The notes beneath the pieces are model-generated. The model did no database searches and was not told where the DNA came from. It saw nothing but the letters and a program-made list of their open reading frames with translations. From NCBI GenBank assembly GCA_965207595.1, contig CBDBMW010000013.1, forward strand, positions 1,612,001 through 1,676,000: a stretch of 64,000 bases of DNA. The letters are read 5' to 3'. Origin of the DNA: JAGWAJ01 sp026707615 (lineage in GTDB: Bacteria > Acidobacteriota > Vicinamibacteria > Vicinamibacterales > UBA8438). This document shows positions 10,101-16,227 of the stretch, piece by piece; positions within the stretch are counted from its first letter, which is position 1, and the number at the start of each line of letters is the position of its first letter. A program made the position numbers and the translations under genes.

Positions 10101-10468
10101 AGGGGCGCCAGCAGGACGCGCGACGCGCCGCGAACGGCGGCGCCGGAGCCTCGAGCCGGCGGCGTCGAGATTCGGGCTGCCTGGGAGTGTCCGGAACAGC
10201 GATGGAACGCACCGGCCAGGAAACCGGGCCACCCCTTCCCGAGAGGCCGTGGCCTCAGCCCAGCTTCACAAGCCGCACCAACTCTGCGCTCTGCGCTCTG
10301 CGCTCTGCGCTCTGCGCTCTGCGCTCTGCGCTCTGCGCTCTGCGCTCTGCGCTCTGCGCTCTGCGCTCTGCGCTCTGCGCTCTGCGCTCTGCGCTCACGA
10401 GAGAACCACGTCCAGCCCGCGTTGTCAAGTCCACTGCGCAAAGCAACACTCCGCTCCTCGATTCGCAA
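1157..10468 (-). CDS. Giant Calx-beta/PKD/cadherin-like surface protein with autotransporter-type barrel
   Basis: The open frame codes for 3,103 residues from a TTG at 10468. A signal peptide (VLLAPLLCLALHAAL, cleaved near AAA-Q) sits at about residues 115-139, so the true start is uncertain: no in-frame ATG or GTG lies upstream of the signal, and the extension is mostly SAERRAQ repeats encoded by a 7-bp tract. After a roughly 200-residue N-terminal domain come many Calx-beta-like modules (about 9440-4480), including five near-identical 106-residue units. A DPEP linker, two PKD-like modules beginning SCDPC, a cadherin-like module and a VCBS-type module (LANDTDPDGD) follow. The last ~340 residues look like an autotransporter beta-barrel with alternating Gly/aromatic strands (VWGQGDIQAF, GYVGVDARLTERW). 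The C-terminus ends in Arg rather than the usual Phe/Trp. Calx-beta and cadherin modules typically bind calcium and mediate adhesion, so a surface adhesin is the likely role. Confidence 0.8.
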   Translation of the reverse strand: MRIEERSVALRSGLDNAGWTWFSRERRAQSAERRAQSAERRAQSAERRAQSAERRAQSAERRVGAACEAGLRPRPLGKGWPGFLAGAFHRCSGHSQAARISTPPARGSGAAVRGASRVLLAPLLCLALHAALAPGAAAQTPVPHDWALTPAGLDAGDQFRLLVVTNASDLATNPYISPYDQVVQREIRLGHQAIRSYSPHFRVLASSAGTLEFAIPVPPVVARDHTSTTGTGVPIYWLNGAKVADNYTDFYDGTWDSNEARIASGARKTVTLVWTGSNADGTSFSGQELGNAGTIDGREGEDLVRVGSLASTSNTISSGSERSRRRLPVYGLSPVFVVLPAVTITGGAAVTEGNAASFTVTASSAPTANLTVNLSVADVTGSDFVAAANEGNKSVVITAGQNTATYTVDTVDDGVNEASGAVTVTVKDGTGYSVGTPSSAGVTVNDDDAPELTITGGAGVAEGGTASYTITATVAPAADLTVNLSVADPAGSDFVADDDEGSKTVTLAAGATTVSYTVDTVSDTGAAGDEASGPVTVTVETGTGYSVGTPSSAGVRVTDNDVTTVTLEGVAVNLPEGSSLEFSVRLNRALVSGETLPVPVTFGGEASLADFSVTCPSPLPTGVSCAGLATTSATVTFTGPSANLATLTVTSVQDNTGEADPESLVIGLGTLGATSGTGLDGGVTGVDNLADFNLVDAIGVALSFSVEGTSVREGDTDPDTGVARFSAYVASGVVPEGGVVIPFSINTGTALAGDASSGDYGTVPAGISIAAGAASGTATLSIVDDMVDELRENIRFRVTELPPGYRFHGGAFDTANTIVSILDNDSTPVSLNLTGGGTFTEQDTTTSAAIRIRTARRMSNDPLNPLGAETVVVPLTLASATGATLPGSASPMFAVTASGTGVSISGANTATPTITFTGHATNMVQEATVTFTATVNGDADATAETVTVTMGTPTSTNVDGGVSATMANSATLTIADDDGAPQLAVALVGTDLARVSVSEGETARIRVRRHGGDKSAALSFSATATDADGFSGTFSSVTSIPAGQRSVDITYSVAEDNADVPRGEATYVLNANSAYTLSSMTSVSLEVVDNDPTGVVVVASDAALVEGDSRGVTMSLGRGLVSGEALVVPLTFGGTATRGTDYTLEGTPGRGVSVQNLNSGSASVTFTGPEAGETVRLFSMILTAETDDVAEPDGETVEIGPGTLNENSGTGLDGGASGTSRVSFSILDPVPNAVNLSVSDDGDATEGGDALTITATLDRANATGAAISIPIQADADGTTAQAADYTVASSISIADNAQSGTTSFTATDDDVAESIETVLMELGGTLPDGIVSGEANDVGISITDNDTAGLVISPTSLGVAEGADASYTVELATEPTSTVTVTIMVPAGTDLTLDKTSLTFSTSNWDDAQTVTVTAGEDDDTTDDTATLANEASGGGYDNVEADLAVTVTDNDTAGLVLSPTSLEVAEGADASYTVKLATQPTGTVTVAVSGHSGTDLTLDEMSLTFSTSTWDDAQTVTVTAGEDDDTANDTATLAHEASGGGYDDVEADLAVTVSDDDTAGLVLSPTSLEVDEGTAASYTVKLATEPTGTVTVAVSGHSGTDLTLDETSLTFSTSTWDDAQTVTVTAGEDDDTDDDTATLAHEASGGGYVDVEADLAVTVSDDDTPGLIFSPTSLGVAEGDDASYTVKLATQPTGTVTVAISGQSGTDLMLDTTSLEFTTSTWNTAQTVTVTAGEDDDTANDTATLTHAASGGGYVDVEEDLAVTVTDNDTANLLLSPTSLEVDEGDDASYTVRLATQPTGTVTVAVTGHSGTDLTLDTTSLEFTTSTWNTAQTVTVTAGEDADTANDTATLTHTASGGGYSVTATLAVTVTDDDTLPEVSFASSSSTAGEGDGTRNVTVNLSPAPTAATTTVSYTVGGTATAGDFSISGSGSLSVSSGATTASIPVAITDDMEEENSETVLLTLTAGSGYTLGSPSSHTLTIVDDDGTGPPSVSLSASPNPVDEGSAVTVTARLSSALSGSVTVPLVLTAGTAEPEDYGSLASITISGGQTTGTGTVSTAQDADEDNETFTVALGTLPSDVIAGSPSSVQVTIRDDDGTTDPEPDPDPEPEPDPEPDPEPEPEPGNEPPSVSASCDPCEVHRGGEVELTATASDPDGDELTYSWSAAEGSFREGTDEATVRWTAPETAGPVTIRVEVSDGHGGSASAEVTVAVANRPPTARVSCDPCKVHRGGEAELTATASDPDGDPLTYSWSAPTGRFTGPTDRSSARWTAPAETGRVTITVRVSDGEDSVSATVTVEVVNRAPAFKESVYRFELAENLDGSRQSVHLGQAAAEDPDGDALTYDVSGGDREHFRIGSRDGVVKYVGPGEDYESEPNRYELTVEARDPHGAAAEAQVVITVTNVNERPEAEDDAAETLEDEAVTVDVLANDTDPDGDTLRVESVSTPEHGTTRIAAGGGVLYTPEANYHGADRFTYVVTDPEGETASAAVEVTVLSVNDAPEAVGSIPDQPLDEGGGSVDIELAPYFEDVDGDELAYRAASSDTDVATVRVVGAVLTVTPVVYGSAMVTVTASDPEGLTATQTFTVGVDDRLVRAVLGHTLAAMARSHLASARMTLGRRVEAGRSDEPRLTVMGRAVPLGKAAARQAAEQLVMGWLSSGAYAGSSAHGLGGSPFGPAGATPGLGGYPAGGFGGPAPGGPAMGGPGLGGPMAVGMPPGSTGGLYGFGGFGGGPDALLQGTEFELALGSNEEDGGGGWLRRRLSVWGQGDIQAFHGTPTVFRYDARYDGDMRTGYVGVDARLTERWLAGVAVSRSGGRSHWQVGASRGHLKTRLTALHPYAQWSDGTTSVWTMAGGGWGDGEAENVREATGLLGTSTLGLRLGLVELRRELGAVGGGAEFGLRADAAWAELRTGEGRESVDGLTAPVNQQRVGAEVSRPLRLGALALRPFGEAHLRRDAGGGQNGSGVELAFGLGLTGGLVRLDVQARTLAVHSAAGYGERGAGLTLTVGGQQREGLSLSVSPTWGDAASGTGALWQEEVYRHYLPEQEQDTFAVDARGDYGMRLPNGGLLTWFGSYSHSPYGRGFLVGGSIGGLADALLPGR
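4095..4166. repeat. Hexanucleotide minisatellite encoding a Asp/Glu-Pro linker
   Basis: Twelve 6-bp units of the form GGCTCT/GGGTCC follow each other inside the giant surface-protein gene. On the reverse strand they encode an acidic DPEP/EPEP hinge between the Calx-beta array and the PKD-like modules. The unit is a multiple of three, so copy-number change would alter linker length without shifting the frame. Confidence 0.85.
4850..6440. repeat. Five tandem ~318-bp repeats (Calx-beta-like units)
   Basis: The landmark sequence around cggcgag...cgccgtgtcgt recurs near 5135, 5453, 5771, 6089 and 6410, giving a period of 318-321 bp (106-107 residues). Each unit encodes a module starting LSPTSLEV.EG and ending with TVTDND or TVSDDD. 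The close nucleotide identity points to recent amplification or gene conversion, and makes the locus prone to recombination and misassembly. Confidence 0.85.
10282..10396. repeat. Heptanucleotide microsatellite, (CTCTGCG) x 16.4
   Basis: Sixteen perfect copies of CTCTGCG run from 10282 to 10393, followed by a partial CTC. On the reverse strand the tract reads as SAERRAQ in the frame of the giant surface protein, and it lies between the only upstream in-frame starts (TTG codons) and the signal peptide. Because 7 is not a multiple of 3, gain or loss of one unit would shift the frame. Confidence 0.95.
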
Positions 10469-10499
10469 CCGATCCCCCGAGACGACCCGCCCGGTTGAC

Positions 10500-10560
10500 C
10501 CGGATCCGGGCGCACAATCCGTCTATATTGTCGCGAATCCCCGAGACACACAAGATCCCG
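10500..10560 (-). promoter_or_regulatory. Possible promoter of the giant surface-protein gene
   Basis: On the reverse strand, TATAGA at 10527-10522 lies in an AT-rich island inside otherwise very GC-rich DNA, flanked by an ACAAT/ATTGT inverted repeat. It would place the transcript start upstream of the heptanucleotide tract. No convincing -35 box at the right spacing was found, so this is tentative. Confidence 0.25.
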
Positions 10561-10763
10561 CCAACCTGCCAGCGCCCCCCGACGACGGCGCGAGGCGTTG
10601 GCGCGCGGCCGACGATCAGCAAGCGGCACCGGATCCCGGTTCGTCCAAGAGGCCGGATTCTCGTCCGCGGACATCCGCCTCTACAAGGTGGGGGCAACGA
10701 GGGGAACAGACTTCTGATGGTGACCTAAACTGCTGTAAACAAGTTGGTTAATCAACGCCGGCG

Positions 10764-10949
10764 TCAGAAGCCCCAGCCGTCGAGCGTGCGCCGCCAGCTC
10801 AGCCAGTCGGCCGGGTCGGGGTCCTGCAGGACCGCGTCGGTGACCGGCGTGAACGATTCGTCCTGCGCCCCTGCCGGTGCGGCGGCGAGGAGCACGAGCG
10901 GGACGACGACGGTGCAGGCAACGACGCTGGCGAGCGGGCGCGGCATCAT
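10764..10949 (-). pseudogene. Truncated PQQ-dependent alcohol dehydrogenase, N-terminal 61 residues
   Basis: An AGGAGG ribosome-binding site precedes ATG 10949. The peptide has a clean signal sequence (VVVPLVLLAAAPAGAQD) and then FTPVTDAVLQDPDPADWL...RTLDGWGF before a stop. The segment VTDAVLQDPDPADWL is the conserved start of periplasmic PQQ-dependent methanol/ethanol dehydrogenases and closely matches the intact gene at 36162-37958 (FVPVTDAMLRDPDPEDWL). In that family the sequence continues SPLDEIN for about 530 further residues, but nothing similar follows the stop here. I read it as the 5' remnant of a deleted gene that may still make a short exported peptide. Confidence 0.75.
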
Positions 10950-11011
10950 GCGGACCTCCTGAGACGTGGACGGATTATAGCCAGCCGCCACGCGTCCGGA
11001 CGAGGCTCCGG

Positions 11012-12112
11012 TCAGGCGATGCCGGCACCCTGGGTGCCGACGTAGACGGAGTAGAGCGACTGGCTGGCGGTCATGAACAGCCGGTTCCGCCGCGTCCCGC
11101 CGAAGCAGACGTTGGCGCACCGCTCCGGGAGCCGGATGACTCCGATGACGTCACCGTCCGGTGCGATGATCTGCACGCCCGGCGTCGCCCCGGCCCAGAC
11201 GTTGCCGTCTACGTCGCAGCGCATCCCGTCCGCGACCGAGAGCGCCCCGGGATCGCCGGGCACGGACAGCCGCACGAACTCCCGCCCGTTCACCAGCCGC
11301 TCGCCGTCGACGTCCCACACCTTGACGTTGCGGCCGCTCCCGGTGTCGGCGACGTAGAGCCGCCGGTAGTCGGGGGAGAAGCAGAGGCCGTTGGGAGCAC
11401 CGATCTCGTCGGTGACCCGCGCGATCGCTCCCGTCGAACCGTCGACGCGGTAGACCGAGAGCGGCAGCTCCGTCTCCGCCGGTCGCCCCTCGTAGTTGCC
11501 GCGGATGCCGTAGGGCGGGTCGGTGAACCAGATGCTGCCGTCCGGGTGGACGACGACGTCGTTGGGCGAGTTCAATCGGCTGCCGTCGTAGCGGTCGGCG
11601 ATGACCGTCACCGCGCCCGAATGCTCGTAGCGCGCCACCCGCCGCCCGCCGTGCTCGCACGAGAGCTGGCGCCCGGCGTGGTCGAACGTGTTGCCGTTGC
11701 TGTGTCCCGACGGCTGCCGGAAGACGCTGACGTGGCCGTCCTCTTCGAGCCAGCGCATCTGGCGGTTGTTGGGGATGTCGCTCCAGACGAGGTAGCGGCC
11801 GCTGCCGTTCCACGCCGGGCCCTCGGCCCACAGCGTGCCCGTGTAGTGCCGCCGGATCGGCGTGTTGAAGAGGATGTAGGGCCGGAACCGCGGGTCGAGG
11901 GCGATGATGTCGGGGTCGGGGTAGGGCAGCGGCGCCTGCCCGGACCAGTCCCGCGGCACGTACGGCGGGATGCCGGTCTGTTGTGCGGCCAGCAGGGGCG
12001 TGATCGCCGTCGAGGTGACGGTCACGCCGAGGAAAGCGCGCCGCGTCAGGGGCGAACCGATCCCGCGCCGCGCACGGGGGGACGACAGGCGGAGGTTGCG
12101 GTCGATGTGCAT
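11012..12112 (-). CDS. SMP-30/gluconolactonase-family protein, Tat-exported
   Basis: This is a 366-residue protein with a twin-arginine leader (LTRRAFLGVTVTSTAITPLLA, residues ~22-42). The body carries SMP-30/gluconolactonase/LRE six-bladed propeller signatures: WAEGPAWNGSGRYLVWSD, SPNDVVVHPDGSIWFTDPPYGI, GAPNGLCFSPDYRRLYVADTG and VADGMRCDVDGNVWAG. In the family a bound divalent metal, held by Glu, Asn and Asp residues at these positions, hydrolyses sugar lactones. The substrate here is unknown. Export by the Tat system suggests periplasmic action with a cofactor bound before export. It is the first complete gene after the truncated dehydrogenase and lies alone, about 200 bp from the next gene. 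A role beside the sugar or alcohol quinoproteins nearby is plausible. Confidence 0.85.
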   Translation of the reverse strand: MHIDRNLRLSSPRARRGIGSPLTRRAFLGVTVTSTAITPLLAAQQTGIPPYVPRDWSGQAPLPYPDPDIIALDPRFRPYILFNTPIRRHYTGTLWAEGPAWNGSGRYLVWSDIPNNRQMRWLEEDGHVSVFRQPSGHSNGNTFDHAGRQLSCEHGGRRVARYEHSGAVTVIADRYDGSRLNSPNDVVVHPDGSIWFTDPPYGIRGNYEGRPAETELPLSVYRVDGSTGAIARVTDEIGAPNGLCFSPDYRRLYVADTGSGRNVKVWDVDGERLVNGREFVRLSVPGDPGALSVADGMRCDVDGNVWAGATPGVQIIAPDGDVIGVIRLPERCANVCFGGTRRNRLFMTASQSLYSVYVGTQGAGIA

Positions 12113-12237
12113 GACCGGGATCTATATCGCACCGCGCGACGGGAGTCACGCGCCGGGTCCCCGGTGCCGCGCCAGGAGCCTGCGCCGCAGGAAGTGCGCC
12201 GCAGCAGGTTGCGCCCGCGGAGACTGCCGTCCACGGC

Positions 12238-12340
12238 GGTGGGCCGCCCACGGGACGGCCACCGTCGCAGGATCGGCTTGCCGGTTCGGTACTCGGTCCC
12301 GGGCACGGAGGTGGGCCGCCTACGGGACGGCCACCGTCGC
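12238..12340. repeat. 31-bp direct repeat, two copies 72 bp apart
   Basis: The sequence beginning GGTGGGCCGCC and ending GGCCACCGTCGC occurs at 12238-12268 and 12310-12340 with one mismatch. The second copy contains the last codons and stop of the arylsulfotransferase-like gene, and the first lies just beyond it. Each copy is itself an imperfect inverted repeat (GGTGG...CCACC) and could fold as a hairpin. It may be a duplicated gene end or a small terminator-like element. Confidence 0.7.
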
Positions 12341-13996
12341 GGCGGTCCCGGCCACCCGGGTGGGAGTCCAGCGTCCGGCCCGGTAGACGTGCCAGCCGAC
12401 GGGCGACTCGTCGTCAATCGTGAGCTCGAACACGACCTCGGCCGCCTCGTCGCGCGTCACCTCGACGATGCGGGCCCAGCGCCGGTCCTCGGTCTCGCCG
12501 TCCTCCGTCTCGACCGGCCGGGTGCGGGCGCCGTCGGTGATGAGGACGTTGCCGGTCTGCGGCAGCCGGTCGGCGTCGCTGAGGAACGAAGAGTAGAACC
12601 GCTCCGCGCCGGGTCCCGGGTACGCCCACGCCTGGCGGACGGTCATCGTTTCCTCGTCGACCTCGAACTCGACGGCACGGCTGTAGGAATCCTCGGCCGC
12701 CATCGGCTCGTCGAACGGCAGGGCGCGGTTGTTTCCGTTGTCGAACAGGAGGATCGTGCCGTCGGGGGTGACCTCGACCCCGTGCCCGTGGAACGGCCAT
12801 TCGAGGTCGCCCTGCGGTTCGAGCAGCCGGTCGTGCCACGGCTCGTCCCACCCGCCGTGCGGCCCGAGGATCCAGCGCGCGGCGCCGCTGCGGTCCACCT
12901 TGACCTGCGCATCCTGGTGGCGCAACGACACGATGAACGCATCGTCGGCCGGGTCGTGTGCGAGTGCGTTCGCGTGCGCCCAGTCGGCCGCCTCCCCGGT
13001 CGGGTGGCCGAGGGCGAGGTAGGTGTCCTCCCAGAAGCCCGTGCCGAGTGAGCCGTAGCTGATGCGGTACGGATCGACTGCGTCCAGGAGCGGCCATTCG
13101 GCCAGGATCGTCCCGTCGGGCGTGAACTCCACGATGACGTCGCCGATGACGTCCTGGGTCTCGCGGGGCGCGTCCGGATCCTCGTCGCTGGTCGGGTAGT
13201 CGTCGAAGCTGCGCACCTCGGAGCTGAGCGCCACGAGGTTCCCGGACGGCAGCTCGATGATCTCGTGGTGCAGGGAGTCGGTGTCGACGAGGACGCTCCC
13301 CGCGGGAGCGCTCTCCGCGGCCGCGCGGGAGTGCCAGCGGCGCACGACGTTGCCGAGAACGTCGATCTCGACGAGCATGCCCCAGACCCCGTCCAGGGAC
13401 GCCATGTACAGGAGGTTCCCGTTCGCGAGCGGGATCGCCTGCATGATCGTGTGGTCGGCCCGGTAGTACCAGACGACCTCCCCCGTCGCATCCACCGCGA
13501 CCAGCAGACCGAAGTCCGGGTCGTTGCCCTCGTCGCCCCAGCGGTAGACGTTCAGGAGCGTCCACCCCGGCTCCATCCGCTCCGGCCGGCTGACGGTGGT
13601 CTCGAGCGGCGGGAAGTCGTCGGGGAGCGGGTCGGTCTCGACGATGAGCGGGGGAGCGCGGTCCGCGTTGCCCGCCGCGTCGGTCGCGACGAACGTCACG
13701 CTGTGCGTGCGCCCGGGCCGCAGGCCCACGAGCGGCACGACGTGCTCGGTCCCCGGCTCGCCGTCGAGCTCCCGGCGATCCACCCCTGCGTCGTCCGCAA
13801 TCTCCACGGACAGCCGGGCCGGCTCGTCGGTGTTGACCTCGACCGCGACGCCGAGCGGCGCTTCGGGGCGCGCGGGCTCGGCGACGTTCAGCCGGGTGAT
13901 GGACGGCGCCGTCCAGTCGCACCCCCCCAGCCCCGTTCCGAGGGCGGCGACGACGAACACCGGTCCGACGCGGCGCGCGGCAACGCCCAGGCGCAT
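12320..13996 (-). CDS. Arylsulfotransferase (ASST)-like lipoprotein
   Basis: This is a 558-residue protein starting at ATG 13996, chosen because it begins a lipoprotein signal with lipobox LGGC (Cys26). Residues ~30-120 form an Ig-like domain (VTFVATDAAGNAD). The rest matches the arylsulfotransferase beta-propeller: GWTLLNVYRWGDEGNDPD, ANGNLLYMASLDG, LHHEIIELPSGNLVAL, DWAHANALAHDP, VSLRHQDAQVKVDR and HGHGVEVTPDGTILLFDNG. Several His residues in these motifs are candidates for the catalytic His of the family, which moves sulfate between phenolic donors and acceptors. Many members have unproven activity. It starts 20 bp after the preceding secreted paralog ends, so the two are probably co-transcribed. 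Lipidation places it on a membrane facing the periplasm or surface. Confidence 0.8.
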   Translation of the reverse strand: MRLGVAARRVGPVFVVAALGTGLGGCDWTAPSITRLNVAEPARPEAPLGVAVEVNTDEPARLSVEIADDAGVDRRELDGEPGTEHVVPLVGLRPGRTHSVTFVATDAAGNADRAPPLIVETDPLPDDFPPLETTVSRPERMEPGWTLLNVYRWGDEGNDPDFGLLVAVDATGEVVWYYRADHTIMQAIPLANGNLLYMASLDGVWGMLVEIDVLGNVVRRWHSRAAAESAPAGSVLVDTDSLHHEIIELPSGNLVALSSEVRSFDDYPTSDEDPDAPRETQDVIGDVIVEFTPDGTILAEWPLLDAVDPYRISYGSLGTGFWEDTYLALGHPTGEAADWAHANALAHDPADDAFIVSLRHQDAQVKVDRSGAARWILGPHGGWDEPWHDRLLEPQGDLEWPFHGHGVEVTPDGTILLFDNGNNRALPFDEPMAAEDSYSRAVEFEVDEETMTVRQAWAYPGPGAERFYSSFLSDADRLPQTGNVLITDGARTRPVETEDGETEDRRWARIVEVTRDEAAEVVFELTIDDESPVGWHVYRAGRWTPTRVAGTAATVAVP

Positions 13997-14016
13997 GGCA
14001 GCGGTCGCGGGACGGG

Positions 14017-14994
14017 CTACGGCGCGGCGTCCTCGGCGCGGGCGCCGCGCATGATGTTCAGCAGGCCGTAGTTCCCTTCGTGGCAGGCGTACTCGAACAT
14101 CGGTCCGGAGGTGACGCCCCGCGACGCGTGGTCCGTCGTCATCGGGACCAGCGCCGTCCACGGCTGCGTGAACATCTCCGGGTCGGTCATGGTGAACGTG
14201 TAGTCGAGCGTCTCCTCGTCGACGCGGGTGAAGCGCTCCACGAGGTGCAGTCCGGGGCGGGCCGCCCGCCACGTCGCGCGCCACAGGTAATGGCCCTTGT
14301 CGGCGAAGGCGGTCGTCTCGACGACCAGCGTGTCTCCCTCCCAGCGCCCGCGGGCGTCGCCCAGCCACTGGCCGACGTGCACGGGCACGTGGGCGCGGCC
14401 GTCGGTCGGGATCATCCGCCACTCGTGGAACATCTCGTTGAGGATCGCCACCCACCCCGGCGCCTGCAGGACGTGGTAGTTCATGTTGTAGCCCTGGAGC
14501 GGCACGAACGGCAGCCCGTCGGTCAGGCAGCGCTCGCCGGTGTCGGCGTCCTCCCAGGAGTCGAACGGGCCCACGCCGTACTTCGACGAGTCGACGGCGA
14601 GCCGGGCGCGGCCCGCCTCGGTCCACGGGATCCGGCCGTCCGGCGGGTCGACGATGAGCGCCGTCCGCCGGTCGCCCGTGACGTTCTTGCCGCTGTCCAT
14701 CCAGAACTGGTTGTAGGCGCCGACGTTGCCGGGGATGAAGGTATCGGAGGCGGCCCGACGCGCGGCCGAGTCGGTCTCGAACGCCGCCGCCTCCTCGGCC
14801 GTCAGCACCTCCCGATCGGCCATCGCCTCGGGACGCTCGACCGGCGTCAGCGTTGCGTTGGTCCAGATGCCTTCGAGATCGGGGACGCCCCAGGCGGTGC
14901 GGGGCGCCGTCCACGGCTCCGTGGTCTGCGCGGGAAGGGCGGCGCCCCCCACGAGGCAGACGCCAGCCGCCACGAGCGCGAGTGTCGTTCGCAT
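14017..14994 (-). CDS. Secreted EYACHEGN-family protein, copy 1
   Basis: This 325-residue secreted protein starts at ATG 14994 (RBS-like AGGCAGGAA) with signal peptide MRTTLALVAAGVCLVGGAALPAQ. It is the first of five copies in this window of one uncharacterised family. Shared blocks are WTAPRTAWGVPDLEGIW, TPVERP, an Asn/Tyr-rich YNQFW, ALIVDPPDGRIP, ERCL, QWLGDARGRWEGDTLVVET, LHLVERFTRV and, near the end, FEYACHEGNYGLLNIMRGAR. I know of no assigned activity. The invariant Cys, His and Glu in YACHEGN and the Trp/Asp/Gly-rich GDTLVVET block suggest a conserved binding or catalytic surface. It lies directly upstream of the ASST-like lipoprotein and follows copy 2, so the three may form one transcription unit. 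Confidence 0.8.
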   Translation of the reverse strand: MRTTLALVAAGVCLVGGAALPAQTTEPWTAPRTAWGVPDLEGIWTNATLTPVERPEAMADREVLTAEEAAAFETDSAARRAASDTFIPGNVGAYNQFWMDSGKNVTGDRRTALIVDPPDGRIPWTEAGRARLAVDSSKYGVGPFDSWEDADTGERCLTDGLPFVPLQGYNMNYHVLQAPGWVAILNEMFHEWRMIPTDGRAHVPVHVGQWLGDARGRWEGDTLVVETTAFADKGHYLWRATWRAARPGLHLVERFTRVDEETLDYTFTMTDPEMFTQPWTALVPMTTDHASRGVTSGPMFEYACHEGNYGLLNIMRGARAEDAAP

Positions 14995-15028
14995 CGGATT
15001 CCTGCCTTTCCCTCTCGCGGTTGCGGCG

Positions 15029-16039
15029 TCAGCGCGCCCCGGCGGCCTTCGCGTCATCGGCACGGGCCCCCGCGAGGATGCCCTCCATGCCGATGTTCCC
15101 TTCGTGGCAGGCGTACTCGAAGAGCGGCTCGTCGGTGCGCGTCCAGGGAACGAGCGCCGTCCACGGCTCCGTCCACGTGGTCGGGTCGTTGACCGTGAAC
15201 TGGTAGTGCATCTCGTCCGGACCCACGCGCGTGAACCGCTCCACCAGGTGCAGGTGCTCCCGCGAGCCCCGGAAGTCGCTCTGCGGCGAGAAGTTCCGCG
15301 TCTCCACGACCAGGGTGTCGCCGTCCCAGTAGCCGCGCGAGTCGCCGTGCCACTGCCGGATGTCCTCGTCGACGTGCGGCCGCCCGTCGAGCGGGATGAT
15401 GCGCGTGGTGTGGATCAATTCCTGCTCGATGACCACGTGGTCGGCCGTCTGCAGGATGTGGTAGTAGCTGTTGTAGCCGGCCAGCAGGTTCGGCAGGCCG
15501 AAGGTGATGCAGCGCTCGCTCAGGCCGCGGTCGACGGTCCAGGCGGCCGGGCGCCCGCGTCCCGCCGCTGCGGTGGCGGCTGCCATCCGCGCGGCCGACG
15601 TCGTCGTCGGCAGCTTGCCGTTCGGCGGGTCGACGATCAGCGAGGTTCGGTCGTTGAACTCGCGCTCCACCAGCCAGAACTGGTTGTAGTTGCCGGTCCC
15701 GCCGTCGCTGGACGTGAACGCGTCCGGGTTGTTGAGCGCCACGTTGAAGAACTGATCGCCGAACGCGGCGTCGCCGGCGTCCTGCCCGAAGAGGCGGTTG
15801 GCGGTCTCCTCGACCTGCGCCAGCTCTTCGTCGGTCAGGGTCTCGCGGTCGCCCAGCGAATCGGGGCGCTCCAGCGGCGTGATGCTGTTGTTGCCCCAGA
15901 TGCCCTGCAGATCCGGGTGTCCGGCGCCGGTTCGCGGCACTTCGTAGGCCGCATGGCCGGAGGCCGCGACCGGTAGCAGCAGGAGGACCGCCAGCAGGGC
16001 GGTCGCGTACCGTACGGGACCGGGACGAAGGTTCGTCAT
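15029..16039 (-). CDS. Secreted EYACHEGN-family protein, copy 2
   Basis: This 336-residue secreted protein uses ATG 16039, preceded by AAGGAG at the right distance; the open frame continues upstream but without signal-like sequence. The leader is LLAVLLLLPVAASGHA. It shares with copy 3 the long block QDAGDAAFGDQFFNVALN, NYNQFWLVEREFNDRTSL and YACHEGNIGMEGILAGAR, so copies 2 and 3 are each other's closest relatives here and probably arose by tandem duplication. Only 34 bp separate it from copy 1 downstream. Function unknown. Highly conserved Trp, Asp and Cys-His positions are retained, so the copy appears functional. Confidence 0.8.
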   Translation of the reverse strand: MTNLRPGPVRYATALLAVLLLLPVAASGHAAYEVPRTGAGHPDLQGIWGNNSITPLERPDSLGDRETLTDEELAQVEETANRLFGQDAGDAAFGDQFFNVALNNPDAFTSSDGGTGNYNQFWLVEREFNDRTSLIVDPPNGKLPTTTSAARMAAATAAAGRGRPAAWTVDRGLSERCITFGLPNLLAGYNSYYHILQTADHVVIEQELIHTTRIIPLDGRPHVDEDIRQWHGDSRGYWDGDTLVVETRNFSPQSDFRGSREHLHLVERFTRVGPDEMHYQFTVNDPTTWTEPWTALVPWTRTDEPLFEYACHEGNIGMEGILAGARADDAKAAGAR

Positions 16040-16227
16040 CGGTTTCTCCTTCGGACTGTGGAGCCTCTGATCCCCGCAGCGTATCACGGCCCGCCAGGCC
16101 GACGCCGGGCCCTCGACGCGCGCGGCCGGGGTGGCGGCCGACACCTGGGCCAGGCGGTCGCCGTACAGGGCGAGGGCGCGCCGACCTCGGGGCGGCGCGC
16201 CCTCGGTTACCGTGCCGTCACCGTCCG

